Shown here in pieces: positions 44,944-58,180 of a stretch of DNA of 64,000 nucleotides. The translations under genes and the position numbers were made by a program. Positions within the stretch are counted from its first letter, which is position 1. Every line of letters begins with the position of its first letter. Location: assembly GCA_037783415.1 (NCBI GenBank), contig JAZGTN010000164.1, forward strand, positions 1,674,001 through 1,738,000, in the 5' to 3' direction. Source of the stretch: Leptasterias polaris (lineage: Eukaryota > Echinodermata > Asteroidea > Forcipulatida > Asteriidae). Under the pieces are notes generated by a model. It worked only from the letters and a program-made list of their open reading frames with translations. It had not been told where the DNA came from and ran no database searches.

Positions 44944-45349
44944 TAGAATCCGCTGTTTAAAAAACGCAACGTTTCAATGCTCTGTGTACGTTCCTTCCCC
45001 CGATTTGTACCAAATTTCTTGGTAATTAAATAAGATTTATGTGAATACATAGGAATACCACTTTTATATTGACGGTGCAATTAGGTTAAACAATTTGTGT
45101 GACAAATTACAAAAAACAAGCCCACCCCCCCCAAAAAAAAACCAGCCCCTGAAAAAGAAAATAAAAAATTAAAAGGTGGAAAAAATACCTCACTCGAAAT
45201 TTCTTTTTCCATCTCTTGACTCACAAAATTCCAACAAAATCATTTCGTTTCCTCATAATATGATTAAATTCAATCAAAATATAATTTTGTCACATAAAAT
45301 ATTATTTTTTATTTTGTGAACAAAGTGTGTTTTTCTATAGGTAATAAAA

Positions 45350-45650
45350 TAGATTTTTCTGAGAAAATATGTTTTTGTTCCCTCAAACACGGTTTCTTTC
45401 CCCTGAAATACGATTTTGTTCCCCAGAAATATGCTTTCGTTCCCTGAAGATATGCAGTCATTTCCTCAAAATGTGTTTTTGTTAGCACAAAATATACTTT
45501 CGTTCGCTCGAAAATGCTTTCGTTCCCTAAATTATACGCTTTCGATCGTTCCCTCGCAATGAGATTTTGTTCCCCAAAATTCCTCTTTCGTTCCCTAAGA
45601 TAGCTAGCTTTTGTTCCCTCAAGATAGATTTCGTTCTCCTAAATTCCAAT
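45350..45650. repeat. Degenerate ~28-bp periodic repeat
   Basis: Around ten irregular copies of TTTCGTTCCCT(C/G)AAA with intervening ATATG-like sequence. Followed at 45670-45745 by repeats of GGCGACTTTG. Confidence 0.6.
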
Positions 45651-46068
45651 CACACCAATTTTGTTAAATTCCCTGAGGGGCGACTTTGAGAGGGGACGAC
45701 TTTGTAGTTGGTGACTTTGTAATTGGCGACTTTGCTGGGGGGCGAGTTGACTGGTTTCCGTGTCCGTTGTTTATACACACTTTCAGATGGATAACCATAC
45801 GTAGACTGGATCCTCATGCCTTGCCGTAGTAAAACATTTACATAAACAGAGCACCAGTCTACTTTCAACAGTGCGCAGCATATGTATCCCGTAAATTTGC
45901 ACTTGCAACGGCTGGTAAAGCGTATGCTGACCTCTGACCGATTTTGTTTTTTTCCGGTCATTTCTCGTTAATTAAGTGATATTTTTGTAAAAAAAATAAA
46001 AAAAAAACATCTAGAAATAACTGGCTATGATTCTACTTGACTAACAGTTAACCGGTGTGTCCCTTTAA

Positions 46069-47296
46069 GAGGAATATCAATTCCTACCTTCAGCTCCCAC
46101 GAGTTGTTTTCATCTTGAATGTTTTTGTCTTGCCTCCCCTTACCAAGAGTGGCTTTTAGACTTGTTTGGGGCAACTTGCGTTCAAAAAATTTTTTACAAA
46201 AAAGTAAACTAAGCCCTGTGCTCGCGGTCTTAAGGATTTTACCCTCAAATTCAAGCCCTGGATGAAAAAGGTCTGAAAGTTGGGATTGAAATTTTGTAAA
46301 ACTTAAATCTTCATTCATTGTATTGCAAGTTTTTCTGACTCGCCATTTAGAGGAAAAGGCGGCGAGTTGTTTACTAGTACTACATGTAGTAGTAGTGTGC
46401 ATGCCTAGTGAGTAGGTCACACGCACACTTGAATTCTTGTAAATGTTGAATAACTTCCACGACTGGCAGAGTTCGTTTCAGTAAAATTTCTTTTAGTTTC
46501 CAGTGCGTTGTTTATCATTTGATCAATCACTTTTGGAGTTTTGGTTGCACGCACACGCACATTTTTTTAATTGCAGACAGTGAAGTCTCCTAAAGGCGAG
46601 CAGTGCAGAGGCAATGTGTCGATTGCTTGTCGTAAATTGGGTGGAATTTCTTAACCCTAACTCTCAAAGCATTTTTACTAGAATCCATCCCTAACCCAAC
46701 ACATTCCAACAGCTTATACTACCATACGATGGGAACTGTACCCAATCTTAGGGAGACGATACACCTAACCTAACAAACTCCAACAGGCCTTTTTTGTTTG
46801 ATTTTGTTGGAGTGTGTACACTTGGCATGTGCAAAATTTGATCAGTGAAATCACACAGTACCCAACGCAACATAATCAAACAACTATCTTTACACTATTT
46901 TGTGAAACATACTTATTATAAATAACAATAACAAATAAAGTGTACAATTACTTTTTGAAAATACCTAAATTTCAATGGTAGAGTCCATCCACCTGCCTTA
47001 TGCATTGTTTGTTACAAAGTAAACATTATGTAAGACCTATGGCAAGAAAAAAGGACAAGCACATAAATCTTGTACTACTACCATGTACATGTACATTTCA
47101 CACATCCACCATACCCACTCAATCAAATTCCAACACCATTACTTGTCAGCAAGGATACACAATCCCACAGAATCAAACACCCAATCCTAACTTCACTGTA
47201 CTTAACCTAACAAAATTAAACACTTTGCCCTGTTTGAATTTGTTGGTTGAAACTGGTTAAATTGAAAGTAAACCTCTATACATACTTCCTTTAAAC
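46069..47296. other. Intergenic, AT-rich, no gene recognised
   Basis: Scattered TAACCCTAAC and AACCTAACAAA stretches and a small hairpin around 46780-46815. Two open frames here lack any domain. Confidence 0.5.
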
Positions 47297-47790
47297 CTTC
47301 ATTCATAAATACCCCAGACAGTTTCGCTATTCCTATTGGTGGAGAGCACGTCACGTGGGGGTGTTTAAACGGCTGATAAAGACATAGCTGAAGCTGTTTA
47401 AGACCGGCTGGCTTCGCGTGTTGGGCGCGCAAGCTCATTTACGTCAATTTACTTACGCGGAACGTAATACATAGCTATTAGTACCCGCGCGTAATCTTTT
47501 TGTACACGCGCGTACACACACAACCCAACGCGCGCAAAACAGAATTTTACAAAAGTTTTTGAAAATGTACAAACTTCAAAAATTTGCTAAACAAACAGAT
47601 TGTCACAGATTGTCTTTTTTACCACCGATTTTCCGTATTCTTTCACTTTTTAACAAAAGGGCATTTATGAATGGGAATAAAAGAGTAGTGACTCGTTCTT
47701 AAACGGCCGTTTAAAACCCTGCCGGTTTTAAACGGCTGTTTAAGAACTCATCGCCACTCATTTATTCCCTTATTTATAGGTCTTTACATC
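47297..47790. mobile_element. Composite inverted-repeat element with a nested 46-bp-arm foldback
   Basis: CCTTCATTCATAAATACCCC (47297) is inverted at 47657-47676. Immediately right, 47673-47769 is a foldback with 46-bp arms around TTCTTAAACGGCCGTTTAAA and a 5-bp loop. GTTTAAACGGCTG also occurs inside at ~47369. The interior is rich in CGCGC, unusual for this region. Confidence 0.6.
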
Positions 47791-50489
47791 ACCTGGCTAG
47801 CCTTCATTTCCTGGCCCAGTGTATCAATTGTCACTCCACCCCCTGTTTTTATTAATCTATCCCTTTCTACTGTTCCCTCTCCCCTTTTCCCTGGCCTTGT
47901 AAAAAGTTGAAAACATCAACAATAGTCCACTTTGGACTCCCATGCACAGTTAAAAGAAGTTGTGAAGTCCGTTCTCTGACTTTGTGGACTATAAAGCTTG
48001 AAACAACTGTCCCTCAAATGGCATGTTTACCATTGGTCTGGGGCAGGTGTGGAAGAAGTGTGCAGTGGCTGCCTGTTGCATTTGGAATTAAATGCATCCA
48101 TGTGATGCAAGTTACTTTAATGGGCAACCTTTGTGGATGCTACATGTAGGTGGCACTCAGACTCTTATTTAAATGTGCACTGCTCAGAGCTATGTAAACA
48201 ATTTTGTGAGAAAATTACAGGGTATGTCTGGTGCCACTGAACCCACTAGTGTTGCAATGTCATTTGACACTCTGTCAAAAACTTTCAAGAACCCTGTCCC
48301 ACTAGTGGTGCAAGCTGCCACCTGGCCTCACAGAGTCCCATTACATTCAGGGGTATTGTTTCAAACACTGCTGTCATGTTCTCTGCATGTGTGTGCACTG
48401 ACACAGCACCATTTATGTACTGTATGTCTCATTAATGCATCTCCTTGGGTCGGACTCTGTATGAAAACCACAAAAACTCTGACGATACCTTGAACTTGAA
48501 ATTGAACAGAACGTCAATTTGACTAAAATTCAGTATGTAGCAAAAAGCAATTCTTTCAAGTTACTGAAAAATAATGAAGTCAAGGAAGTGTATTTTCAAA
48601 ACTGAAATGACTTAGACCTTTGCAGATTTCAGCAGCACCGTAACTAGAGGGTAAAATTTAAGGGCGGGCACAAGGGGGTGCACAATTTTGTTTCTAGCGG
48701 CGATTTTTTTGGCAAGTCTCTGTTTGCCTTTTTATTAAAGAAAGGCCATTTTCAGTGCCTTTGTAATGTAATTTACTATTTTTTGTAAAATAATCTGGCA
48801 TTAGTTTAAAAACAAATACATTATCTGCATGTAAATGGAAAAATAGTTTTAAAAACATTGAAATTATCACTTTAAAATTCTGGAAATTTTCAATCCCAAA
48901 AGTCCCTGTGAATATAGCACGTTTTAATTGTAAACTTGCTGTTAATAAATCTAAATAATTGGGCCTATACGAAAAACACCATAAAACATCTAGAGTTATC
49001 TCAATTCAGAGCAACAAGTAACACATTCCATCACCATGGGATAACTTTTTGACCTTTGACCTCTTGAAGACATTATTTGTCAAACTCTGGAACTGGGTCC
49101 AGGCAAGCCATGATTGAACACCCAGGTCTACCACCTGCTCAAGTGGATCTGACATCACAAGGCAACACACCGGGATAGATATCAATTTTGTCAAATTGGT
49201 GCAAATATAAACCTTGATGATTGATGCAGTACACAGTGTGCTGCTGTTTTTGTCAGCAAATGACCTTGTTAAACCTCTTTTTACTGTTGTTATTTTTCTG
49301 CACATTTTATTTATCTGTGATTGAAATATTCGTCCTACCATTATAAGATAAAGAGTGCAGTAAACATATTAAATCTTAGACAAAAGTTATTTTGTTTGGT
49401 GAAAATAGCACTGTAAATTTAGTGTTTAATTTGAAAGCACACTTTTGACAGAAAAACAGTGATAACTCTTTATAATGATCATCAATATGCAAGTGTTTAA
49501 TTTGGGAGAACATAAAAAAATTAAAAATAAATCGGTCTCAACATTTCAAATCTCCTTTAAACCTTATCTGTAAAAATGATTAAATTTTTAAACTAGTGAA
49601 CTGTGCATTTTACAATGTACTTGCCACAAGGAAGTTTTATTTGCCTACATTTCAAACATGTATTGTCAGAACTTTATCTTTCTGATGTATTAATGGTAGT
49701 GATCACAACCAGTTTTTTGTTCAAAATAACAGCACTCAAAAATGTATTAACACATCTTTGAAATTTATTATTCATATTTAAACAGGAAGAAATATGAGCA
49801 TTTCTAACAAGTAGGTTGCACTTTTTTTAGTAGCACACGGAGCAAGTTGGGAAGATTGAGAAAATAATTGTTTACTGATTTGCACAAAACCTTCATGGTA
49901 TAAAGCTGGTCAAAGTTATAGAAACCTCTTGATATAGACCATGTTACCTTTGTTTACAGAGTGGTGACCTTGTACATTCTAAAGCGTTTCCTGCCAGGCA
50001 AGATACTACACAGGCTATATGGGAAAATTTACATTTTGTGTCATAATTTTCACATAAATTCAAAATTTACAAAAGCAACAGCTGTGCAGCTTTTGAGATG
50101 TCCCCCCTTTCTTCATATCAAAAGTTGAGAAAAATCAGACAGTGCAATCTCCATAAAACATAAGATTTGTTGTTTTCTTCCATTGAGCTGTGTACAAACT
50201 GTGCCTGCAGGAAGTCCAGGCTCTGTGGCTCTTTTGTAAACATGTGATGTCACAGGTCACATCGTCTATAGTTTTGCCTGAAATGCTGTAGTTTTTGAGA
50301 AATGAGTTAATTCAATTAGTTTAATGGGAATTAATTTTCTTTTGCTTTTATAGCACCTATAGGTCATTTTGGTTTGTTAACAGTTTGCAGCAGCAAATGA
50401 TATTTTCTCATTGACCTGTTGCAGTATTCCTTCTGGTGATCCTCCTTACCTCCCTTGTTCTCTGTTACATAATTTGTCTTGTTTGTTGT
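47791..50489. other. Intergenic stretch with one dispersed repeat
   Basis: No gene recognised. 48638-48890 is a diverged copy of the sequence at 52355-52620 (GGGGGTGCACAATTTT ... AAATGGAAAAATAGTTTT). The open frames at 47907-48149 and 48173-48493 lie in a less AT-rich patch but show no domain, splice pattern or similarity I know. Confidence 0.45.
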
Positions 50490-50719
50490 TATAGATAGTT
50501 CCCAGTAGACGCCATCTTTACGGGCAAATCGCATTTTGGCTTACAGGCGCATCAAGCGCTCAAATTATTAACGCAGCCGCGTCATTCACTAACCAATCAC
50601 GCAATGAGTTTTGTGATATGTGCGCGTGCTGCACACCGTTCTCACGCATAACGCATGACTGCGTGTTCCAAATTGCCCGTAAAGATGGCCGATTTACGTC
50701 ATATTGCAACCTATCTATA
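50490..50719. mobile_element. MITE, ~230 bp
   Basis: Inverted ends TATAGATAG (50490) and CTATCTATA (ending 50719), with inner arms GCCATCTTTACGGGCAA and TTGCCCGTAAAGATGGC. The interior is rich in CG and GCGC. No coding potential. Confidence 0.75.
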
Positions 50720-51494
50720 GGTTACATTAGTATACCTGTTTATGTGTTGTGTTGTCATTTAGCCTTCGAGAAAGACACTGCTAAAGTTGAGATGTCAACT
50801 ATTGAAAAAAAAAAAAAAATTGACAAAGTTATTGTAAAATAAGTAAAAGCAAACAGTGGAAGCACTTAACATAACTCTTAGAACATAATATATCAAAATG
50901 TTTTTTAAATATTTTCTTTGTATAACCTTCTTTTACAATAGTCATCACTATTATGAAATATATAGGCCATGGCAGACTTGTTCTACTTCCTGCTCTCCAT
51001 CCACTCCTCTGGGATTCTGAACAGGTTGGAGTTTGGCCAACATGTTCCCATTTTGATAACTATGTATGTTCCATTTAAAGGTCACTAACATATCTCTGAC
51101 CTTGTTGTGAAAAGCTGTGTAGTTAATAGGTGTTTGTTTTTGTTTGTTTTTAAAAACATTTTTTGGGGTGAGCTTCACTTTTTGCAGAACTTTATAACCC
51201 TTGCTTTATACCTAGACCCAGTTTCTATGGCCCTGTTTACTTACTTGGACATTCTTTTGAGTCTACTGACAACATTTTTCTGCGTAGAAATATCTTTAAG
51301 AGTGGGTTCAATGTTCATTTTAAAGGATGGGAACAGGCCATCTTGCCTGAACTATTTTTTGTGAACGTTCATGAACAACCTTTAAATTTAAAGACAGATG
51401 GCAAAAGAAAATGATAATGTAAACGACATGAGAAATGATCCTTCATAATGTCAATTTAAAACATGGATGTTGTGTGTTGTTACTATTATTACTC

Positions 51495-51822
51495 TAACAC
51501 ATTTCTGGTAATGAAACCAAGGATGCCCCATCTAGGTAGCTCCCAAGCCTGAGGAAACCTGTAAACAAGGGTGCTTGGTATGTGAACCAGAAACATTGCA
51601 GTTAACCCCTACTCTTCCTTGATAAGTGTTCTTGATTATTGTTATGTTCACTACCAATTCTAGCACATGCCACCTATGGCTTATTATGCTCCATCCAAAG
51701 GAAAAAGCAATGATGCTAAATTATCTTGCTCAATGACACAAATGCATCGACCAGAACTCGAACCCACACTATGAGGTTGAGTCCGGTGCTCTTACCTTAA
51801 CCGCTCGTCCGCATAGTCCGCA
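51495..51822 (-). mobile_element. tRNA-Leu SINE, minus strand, decayed
   Basis: On the minus strand: GAGCGGTTAAGGTAAGAGCA and GGGTTCGAGTTC at the head (near 51800), then the same body as 37259-37603, ending near GGTTTCATTACCAG (51515). Confidence 0.7.
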
Positions 51823-52354
51823 TCTAATGCAATGTTTACTATAAAACACGATCAACAAACTTCTAAATGGACGGCATAAAATTTGTTTTTGATCTTTGCA
51901 AACTTGTTTTCAGGAGTGACCAGGTATTAATGTCTTGTCGAAAGATCTTCAAGATCCGAAGAAGAATCAGAGGTGAAATAAGTCTCAGTGTATTTTCCTG
52001 AAGGCAAACAGAGCTAGTGTTGAAACATCCAGGCTCCTCTTCATGCAGAACCATCACATCTTTCAAGGAGACATGTATTATACATGGTTGTCTCTCATAG
52101 TCATAGCTACTTTGTCCACAGTAGTATGTGCTGTAGATTTCATCCTTGGGCAAAATTGGACTTTTATCTTTATCCAGGTGTCTAGTCTGTTTATTTATAA
52201 TGTGTGATGTGCTGATACCGTTTTTTAGATACACTTTGCATTGAATCAGTGGATGGGGATAATTTTGGAGTTACAAATCCATTCTCAGAATGTTCTTGAA
52301 CAAGTACAATCAACTAAAATAAAAAGAAGTTAAAAGGTTGTTAAAAGGTCTCAT

Positions 52355-52620
52355 ACAGCGCCAAAACTGGGTAACATTTTACGGGGGGTACATGAGGGTG
52401 CACCATTTTTTCTTGGGGAGCTTCTCTGGCCAATTAAACTAAACTGTAGTTTTTGTTTGTATTTTCCCTAAACAAGCCCTTTTCAGCACTCTCTTTATGT
52501 CACCTAGTAAATTTACTATTTTTTTAAATAAGATAGTCTGCCATGGAGGTAAACAAAAGTACAGTGCCTGTGCTAAATAGAAAAATAGTTTTTTAAAAAC
52601 ACTTAAAATACTACATAAAA
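52355..52620 (+). repeat. Dispersed repeat shared with 48638-48890
   Basis: Matching landmarks: GAGGGTGCACCATTTTTTCT, CAAGCCCTTTTCAGCACT, AAATTTACTATTTTTT, ATAGAAAAATAGTTTTT. Orientation is the same in both copies. Family unknown. Confidence 0.7.
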
Positions 52621-53371
52621 GCTATCATATTGAAACTTACCTAGATTTGTTTATTATTGTTTTTGGAGAATTATCTTGTATTTTGACTTTAAGAAGGGGT
52701 AGTGGCTAGACTCACCTTTTTGACCTGACATGCACTCAGTGTGTTCCAACTGAACTGTTGGGTTTTTTTTCTCCAAGGGAGACTGGCCAGGGTTTCTTAT
52801 GAAGGACAAGCCAATTACCCTTGCATTTATTTGGAAGGAAAAAGGATCTCCTTGAGCAAATGACTGTGACCTAGTTTTTGTCACTGTTTTCACCATAACA
52901 AGCTCACGCACAGTATCAGAAATATGTTATCATTCAAAATGTGTTTTTGATCAGGGATTTTGTTTTACTATTAAGAAAGACAATGTCATTTACTTGGGTA
53001 GGTTGTTGTGAAGGGAAGGAGTAAAATCTTTAACTGATCATCAAAGCAAATCCTTTAAATTATTTTTATCAGTTTTATAGATTTTGTTTATGTAGAGAGA
53101 GGGTTTAACAAACTTGTATTGTAACATTTTTGCTGGAGGCTGAAGCTTCTATTAGCAATTTGATATACCACACACACAGATCCATTTAATTGGTGGAACA
53201 TGGGTCTTATGACATCAATTATTTTGCCATATGTTTTCTGCTGCAATGCTTCAAAATATTGGACAGGTGCCTGTCCAATATGGATATTAATGGATGCTTT
53301 GCATCTTCAAAAAACAAAATCATTTTCTAAATAATCATTCCCCGCCCATTTATGAGGCATGGTCGTGTCAT

Positions 53372-54205
53372 GCTGACGACATAGCTTTATTCGAGGAATC
53401 TGCTACCAAGATGGCTGAAACAACAGAAGCCATTAGATCACTTGCAGGAAAACTCGGGCTACACATGAGTTTCAAGAAAACAGAACTCATGACAATTGGA
53501 AAGTCAACCGCCTCCGCATCCACTCCATCATCCACTCCCATTGTCCCACTTGGAAATGAAGGAAACATCAAAGTGGTGGAGCATTTTAAGTACCTGGGCG
53601 CCTTCTGCAGTGCTGATGGAACAACTGGCAAAGAACTGAACAACAGAATTGGCAGAGCTGCAGGGTCTTTCAGGGAGCTGGAGAAGATATGGAAAGATCG
53701 ATATCGATCTCAACTTGGACATCAAGATGAGGTTCTACAACTCTTGTATTCTTTCAACCTTGCTGTACGCCGCTGAATGTTGGAGTCTGACAGAAAGAGA
53801 TGAGGCCAGGCTAGATGCATTTGACATGAGATGCCAAAGAAAGATCCTGCGCATTAAATGGACACAACATATCACAAATAAGCATGTAAGAGCAATGACC
53901 AAACAGCCCCCACTCTCAAGCATCATAAGAAAATGCAGACTGCAGTGGTTTGGTCACCTCCAACGAATGGGAACAAATCGGATCACTAAACAACTCTACA
54001 ACTGGTCACCAACCCATGGGAAACGTAGACAAGGTCGCCCTAGGACAACATGGAAAAATGTAATCCAGAGGGACCTCTCCAGACTGGGCATTGGGTGGTC
54101 TGTGGAGGAGGCAGAAGTGGCAGCTCAAGACCGGTCTATTTGGAAGCTTCTCACCAGTTGGGCAGCCCGTGCAGAAATGCATGATGCTCACCGATGATGA
54201 TGATG
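53372..54205 (+). pseudogene. 5'-truncated LINE reverse-transcriptase fragment
   Basis: The insertion begins inside the catalytic (Y)ADD motif: the first codons read A-D-D-I-A-L-F. It continues through the RT thumb and C-terminal region (HFKYLGA, LNNRIGRAAG, LLYAAECWS, RLQWFGHLQRM, GKRRQGRPRTTW) and ends in a (GAT)n tail. Identical 13-bp copies of ATGGTCGTGTCAT flank it at 53359-53371 and 54206-54218, a target-site duplication. The reading frame shifts near 53700, so it is dead. Typical 5' truncation of a non-LTR retrotransposon by incomplete reverse transcription. Confidence 0.9.
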
Positions 54206-54218
54206 ATGGTCGTGTCAT

Positions 54219-57200
54219 ATTGGTGAGGTTGGTGTCTACATGGAGTTGTCCAGGTTGTTTAGAAGGGGGTTTTCAGAGTTTGGGGTGGACAAGTTTCTGT
54301 GTCTGTTTTGTGTTTATTGTGGAAAAGATTAATGCATTTTGTTTGCATTTTGTTTGCATTTTGTTTGTGCATTGTCCTCGGAATATAATCACTCAGCTTC
54401 ATTTCGTGAAAGAGAATAATCCAGATTTCACCTTGTGATTATATTCTGCAACAATGCACTCCTATATGCATCCAATATTTCTATAACAACCCACTAGGTA
54501 GACAACTTTGTGCTTCTAAAGATAAAATGACGAGATCTGGAAATTTGGCTAATGCGTTAATGCAAGCATGGATGGGAAAATACTTCAACAAAAATTAGAA
54601 AAATAAATTTGTCCCAATTTCACAATTTTATCAGAGATTCCTCAGTATAACTAGCAGATGCCAAAATAATTTCCGATATTGATTCAATTTCAACTGAAAA
54701 CACCAGCTGTTTACACTACCCTCAATGCCAGTGCCATCTTGACCTTATGCTTGAAGACATGACAAGTTGCCATGGACACTAATAGCATAACTCAGTATTT
54801 GATGTCCTGGGGTACTGAAAGGAACCCTAGTCCCCCCTGGGTAACTTAACACTCAACGTTTTACATCTCAGTTTACAAAGGGTGCCCTCCAACTTTGGCA
54901 AAAGATGGCTTGAATTTCGTTTTTTTTTTTAAATACCTTTTAAAGTCATGGAAGTGCATGCGGGTTTCTGACACAGGAAAGGGCATGAGAAGGAAGACCA
55001 TAAAGGCTTTGAAAATTATGGCTTTGAGAAATATGGCTTTGAAACCTTCAAGAAATATGGTTCAGGATAAATCACTCTGCAAAAAAAAAATAAAATAGTA
55101 AGTGGCCTGAGGTTTCGACCCTAGCAGAGTCTTTCTCAAAGTCTAAATGACATCCCCACAACACATCACATCACAACATGGGTACACAAGTATAGAGCAA
55201 CCTGTAACAAACAACCAGTAACAAACAAGACAAAATGTAACAAAGAACAGGGGAGGTAACAAGGAGGATCTCCAAGGGGATCCTGCATCAGACAAGATAT
55301 AAATAACCAAAAATAGAATTAGCTGTCGCAAACTGCTTACCAACCATAAAAAGGACCTACGGTATAAATACAAAAAATAGATAGTGGCATTTATACCATG
55401 TAAGCAGTTTGCAACAGCTATTTCTATTTTCTTGATAAATCACCTGATAATCATGGAAGGAAATGTTTGGTAATGGTTTGACCTGAACTTTTTCCCACTT
55501 GAAGTATTTTCTTTTACGCTACTTCTTGCACAAAGCCAGAAATATATATATTTTTGACTTTATGATTTGATTCTTTGCTAAAGTTATATTTTGCACAAGA
55601 TTTATATCTCATGCAAGAAAGTCTTGAGGCAAAATGGGATCAGTTTGTGTGTATGAAATTTGTTTTGTATCTCTTCCTGTTTAGCAGAAATTTTTCTTCA
55701 AATTTTGATTTAGAGATCACACTTCTTCCAAAAGAGTTTTTACACATTGTACCCCTAAGTTTTTAGTTTTTCTTGTTTGTCCTTGTACTTTTATAAGCAA
55801 ACCTAAATCCTTGTCAGGGATGAGTCCCTCTGGACTCTTCTATTCCTGAGTTCAGTAGACTTTCAATCTGACCCATGCAGGGTGGTCAGCTCTTTTAATC
55901 TTTCATACAGTAACTATAAACTATTCTTAGTTCTGAGAAGTTGTTTTCTGTGTTGCTTACTTTGTTGAAATAGGAACAATTAAAAAAAACATTTGTCTTC
56001 CAATAATTGATTAATCTCCTGAACACTAATGATGCTTATTGGTTCAATTTTAGTTTAGGAGTAACTTCATTTTAAAAATGTGTTTAATGGCTTTACAGAA
56101 TGTATATATATGTTTACACATGTATAGTTATTGTAATATTTTTGTTGAAGATTGAAATCTTGTTATTATTTTATCAGGTTTGAACAGTTTGTTTTTATAG
56201 AAACATGAAAGAAGTTTTGAAAACGTGAAGAGGAATTCACATGTCAAAATTGAGGGTTTTGTAGAACCCACTGATGTAAACTGCAGATAGAGGTTAAAGA
56301 TGGGGGCTATCACATGCTCTCAGAGTCCTCCAAAAATATATTTTGGTTTTGTATGTTAACAAAATAAGGAATATTTCCATAAAATGTTCAACAACGTAAA
56401 GCAGGAGAGTCTTGGCTCATAATCCAGGTTTTAATCTTCCAGTTCATTGCAATAATACTGGACAGCTCTAACTATTTATAATTTATAAAAATTGTAGGGT
56501 TTTGTAAACAACTTGATCTTTTACCTTAAAAGTTGAGGTTGCTTGGCTTTTGACATTGTCTCTGTAAAAACCATCATTGGGGTGACCTTTCTTACCCTCA
56601 AAGCCCTGGGTTGTGTTGAGATCGATAATGGGCTTTATCTGGTGTGTAACCTATGGGTTTTCCTTCTGGATGTAAATTTACAAGTAGGTTTGATAAATAA
56701 CAAAGATTGTACTCAAATTTATCACAAGGCCAGTGATTTTAGCATTAGAGCAGTAAACTGAGAATGGAACAAGTCTGGCTGTCTTACCTTCACTGTGCAA
56801 TGTTTTCAATTTAAAGTATATAGGGTGTATTCAAATGCTGACTTTGAGTGTGAGTGTGGTAAAATCTGTCATGTCTGTGATGAGCATCAAAGTATACCCA
56901 TAGGACAAATGATCGAGAGAAATCTTCTCTCCCAGTGATTGTTCAAGCAAAAACAGTTAACAGTTTAACTTTGTGGAAAAGTTTTCTCTCATTTTGATTC
57001 TGGTCTTGAAAATATATTCTGGTCTGATAAATTGTTTGAGCTACAAGCCCTGCGGTCTTGTGGAATTTTTCCCGAAACTCGAGCCCTGATAGCGCACTCT
57101 AGTGCATAAGTTTCTCCTGACAATATTGTATTGAAATGTGTTCATCTTAGAAACAAAGGTTTGTTGTTATAGCACGTGACAAATTCTCTATAGTTAATAG

Positions 57201-57750
57201 TTAATACTGTTATTTAATTGTTGTGTATGGGAAGAGAAACCGTGTTGAATAGCTAAAACTTTTAATCGTTAGACTTATGCTGTGATCATCTTCAGGAGAA
57301 ATTGGGTGGTTCTTTTCATAACCACGGCATGATATTTGTCATACTTCAATCTGGTTTCCGATTTTGTTACCCTCAGAAAAATCCATAAAACCCTGTGCCA
57401 TGTGTACATGCAGGTCAACTCTACTGACCCCTTGCAGACAAACAACATTCTTCCGCAAAATGCATGTCTAACATTTTCTCCATTTTGGGTGTCAATTCTT
57501 TTTTGAACATTTTGACTCATTATGCAAGGGGTAAATAAGAAATAGCGCAATACAATTTATTTGAGACAGTGAAAATGGCATTAACAATGATATTGACAGT
57601 GACACATTGACAATGACAATACATTTTATTCTCTGAACGCCCTCTGCAGAGGCAAAAGAGAACCTTAAAACAAAATAAAAACATACAAATTTATTTCAAA
57701 AGCAAGAGTAACTTAAATATGTAAAAATAAGTAAAAAATACTTTATAAAA
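54219..57750. other. Intergenic, AT-rich, no gene recognised
   Basis: Contains a foldback at 55318-55425 (AGCTGTCGCAAACTGCTTAC against GTAAGCAGTTTGCAACAGCT) and a half-copy (55101-55141) of the 61864-61957 foldback. 57345-57425 is related to the 8376/63690 repeat. The remaining open frames are short and without domains. Confidence 0.5.
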
Positions 57751-57754
57751 GAAA

Positions 57755-58020
57755 ACAAGTTGCATCCCTTAAAAAAGGGGATCCCTCTCCTGCAACTTCC
57801 TAGGTTGTACCGAAAACTGGGGTATGATCCCTGGCTTCATGGCAGTTACAGGTCGAATGGCTTCTGACTGACACCCAGAACAAAGATATTGAAAAAATAT
57901 GGAGACAACCGACAATAGGGCTAGATGGTTCAGTGGCTAAAGCACTGGCACGTTAATAAGAAGCTAGCAGGTTCAAATCCTGCTCTAGTTTTAAACTTAT
58001 TTTTAATTAACCCCAAATTA
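57755..58020 (+). mobile_element. tRNA-like SINE, plus strand
   Basis: Leader (AGTTGCATCCCTTA ... GAATGGCTTCTGACTGACACCC) followed by GGGCTAGATGGTTCAGTGGC and GGTTCAAATCCTGCTCTAGT, then a short AT-rich tail. Same order as the minus-strand unit at 22517-22891, which confirms that the leader belongs to the element. Confidence 0.75.
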
Positions 58021-58180
58021 AAAACTATAGAGACATAATAATGAGAAGATTAATCAATTATTTTTTTTTTTTCCAAGCTCTAACATATTAAGTTGTTGAG
58101 AGAAAAAAAATCATGGTCACATATGTTTTAGCTGCTGTGTTTTATGCTTAATACAGGTGGTTTTCAAGGTAACTCTTTTA

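Larger units (their letters stand above)
44346..46068. mobile_element. 1.7-kb TIR element with TTAAAGGGACACAC ends
   Basis: Left end TTAAAGGGACACACTGG (44346) and right end CCGGTGTGTCCCTTTAA (ending 46068) are inverted repeats. The interior contains a short GC-richer open frame (44818-44943) and a stretch of periodic TTTCGTTCCCT sequence (45350-45650). No transposase is seen. The TTAA at both edges links it by style, not by body, to the smaller MITE family. Confidence 0.65.

Noticed and set aside
47907..48493. Two open frames (80 and 106 codons) in a less AT-rich intergenic patch
   Set aside because: No domain, signal peptide, splice logic or convincing initiation context; cannot be distinguished from chance.
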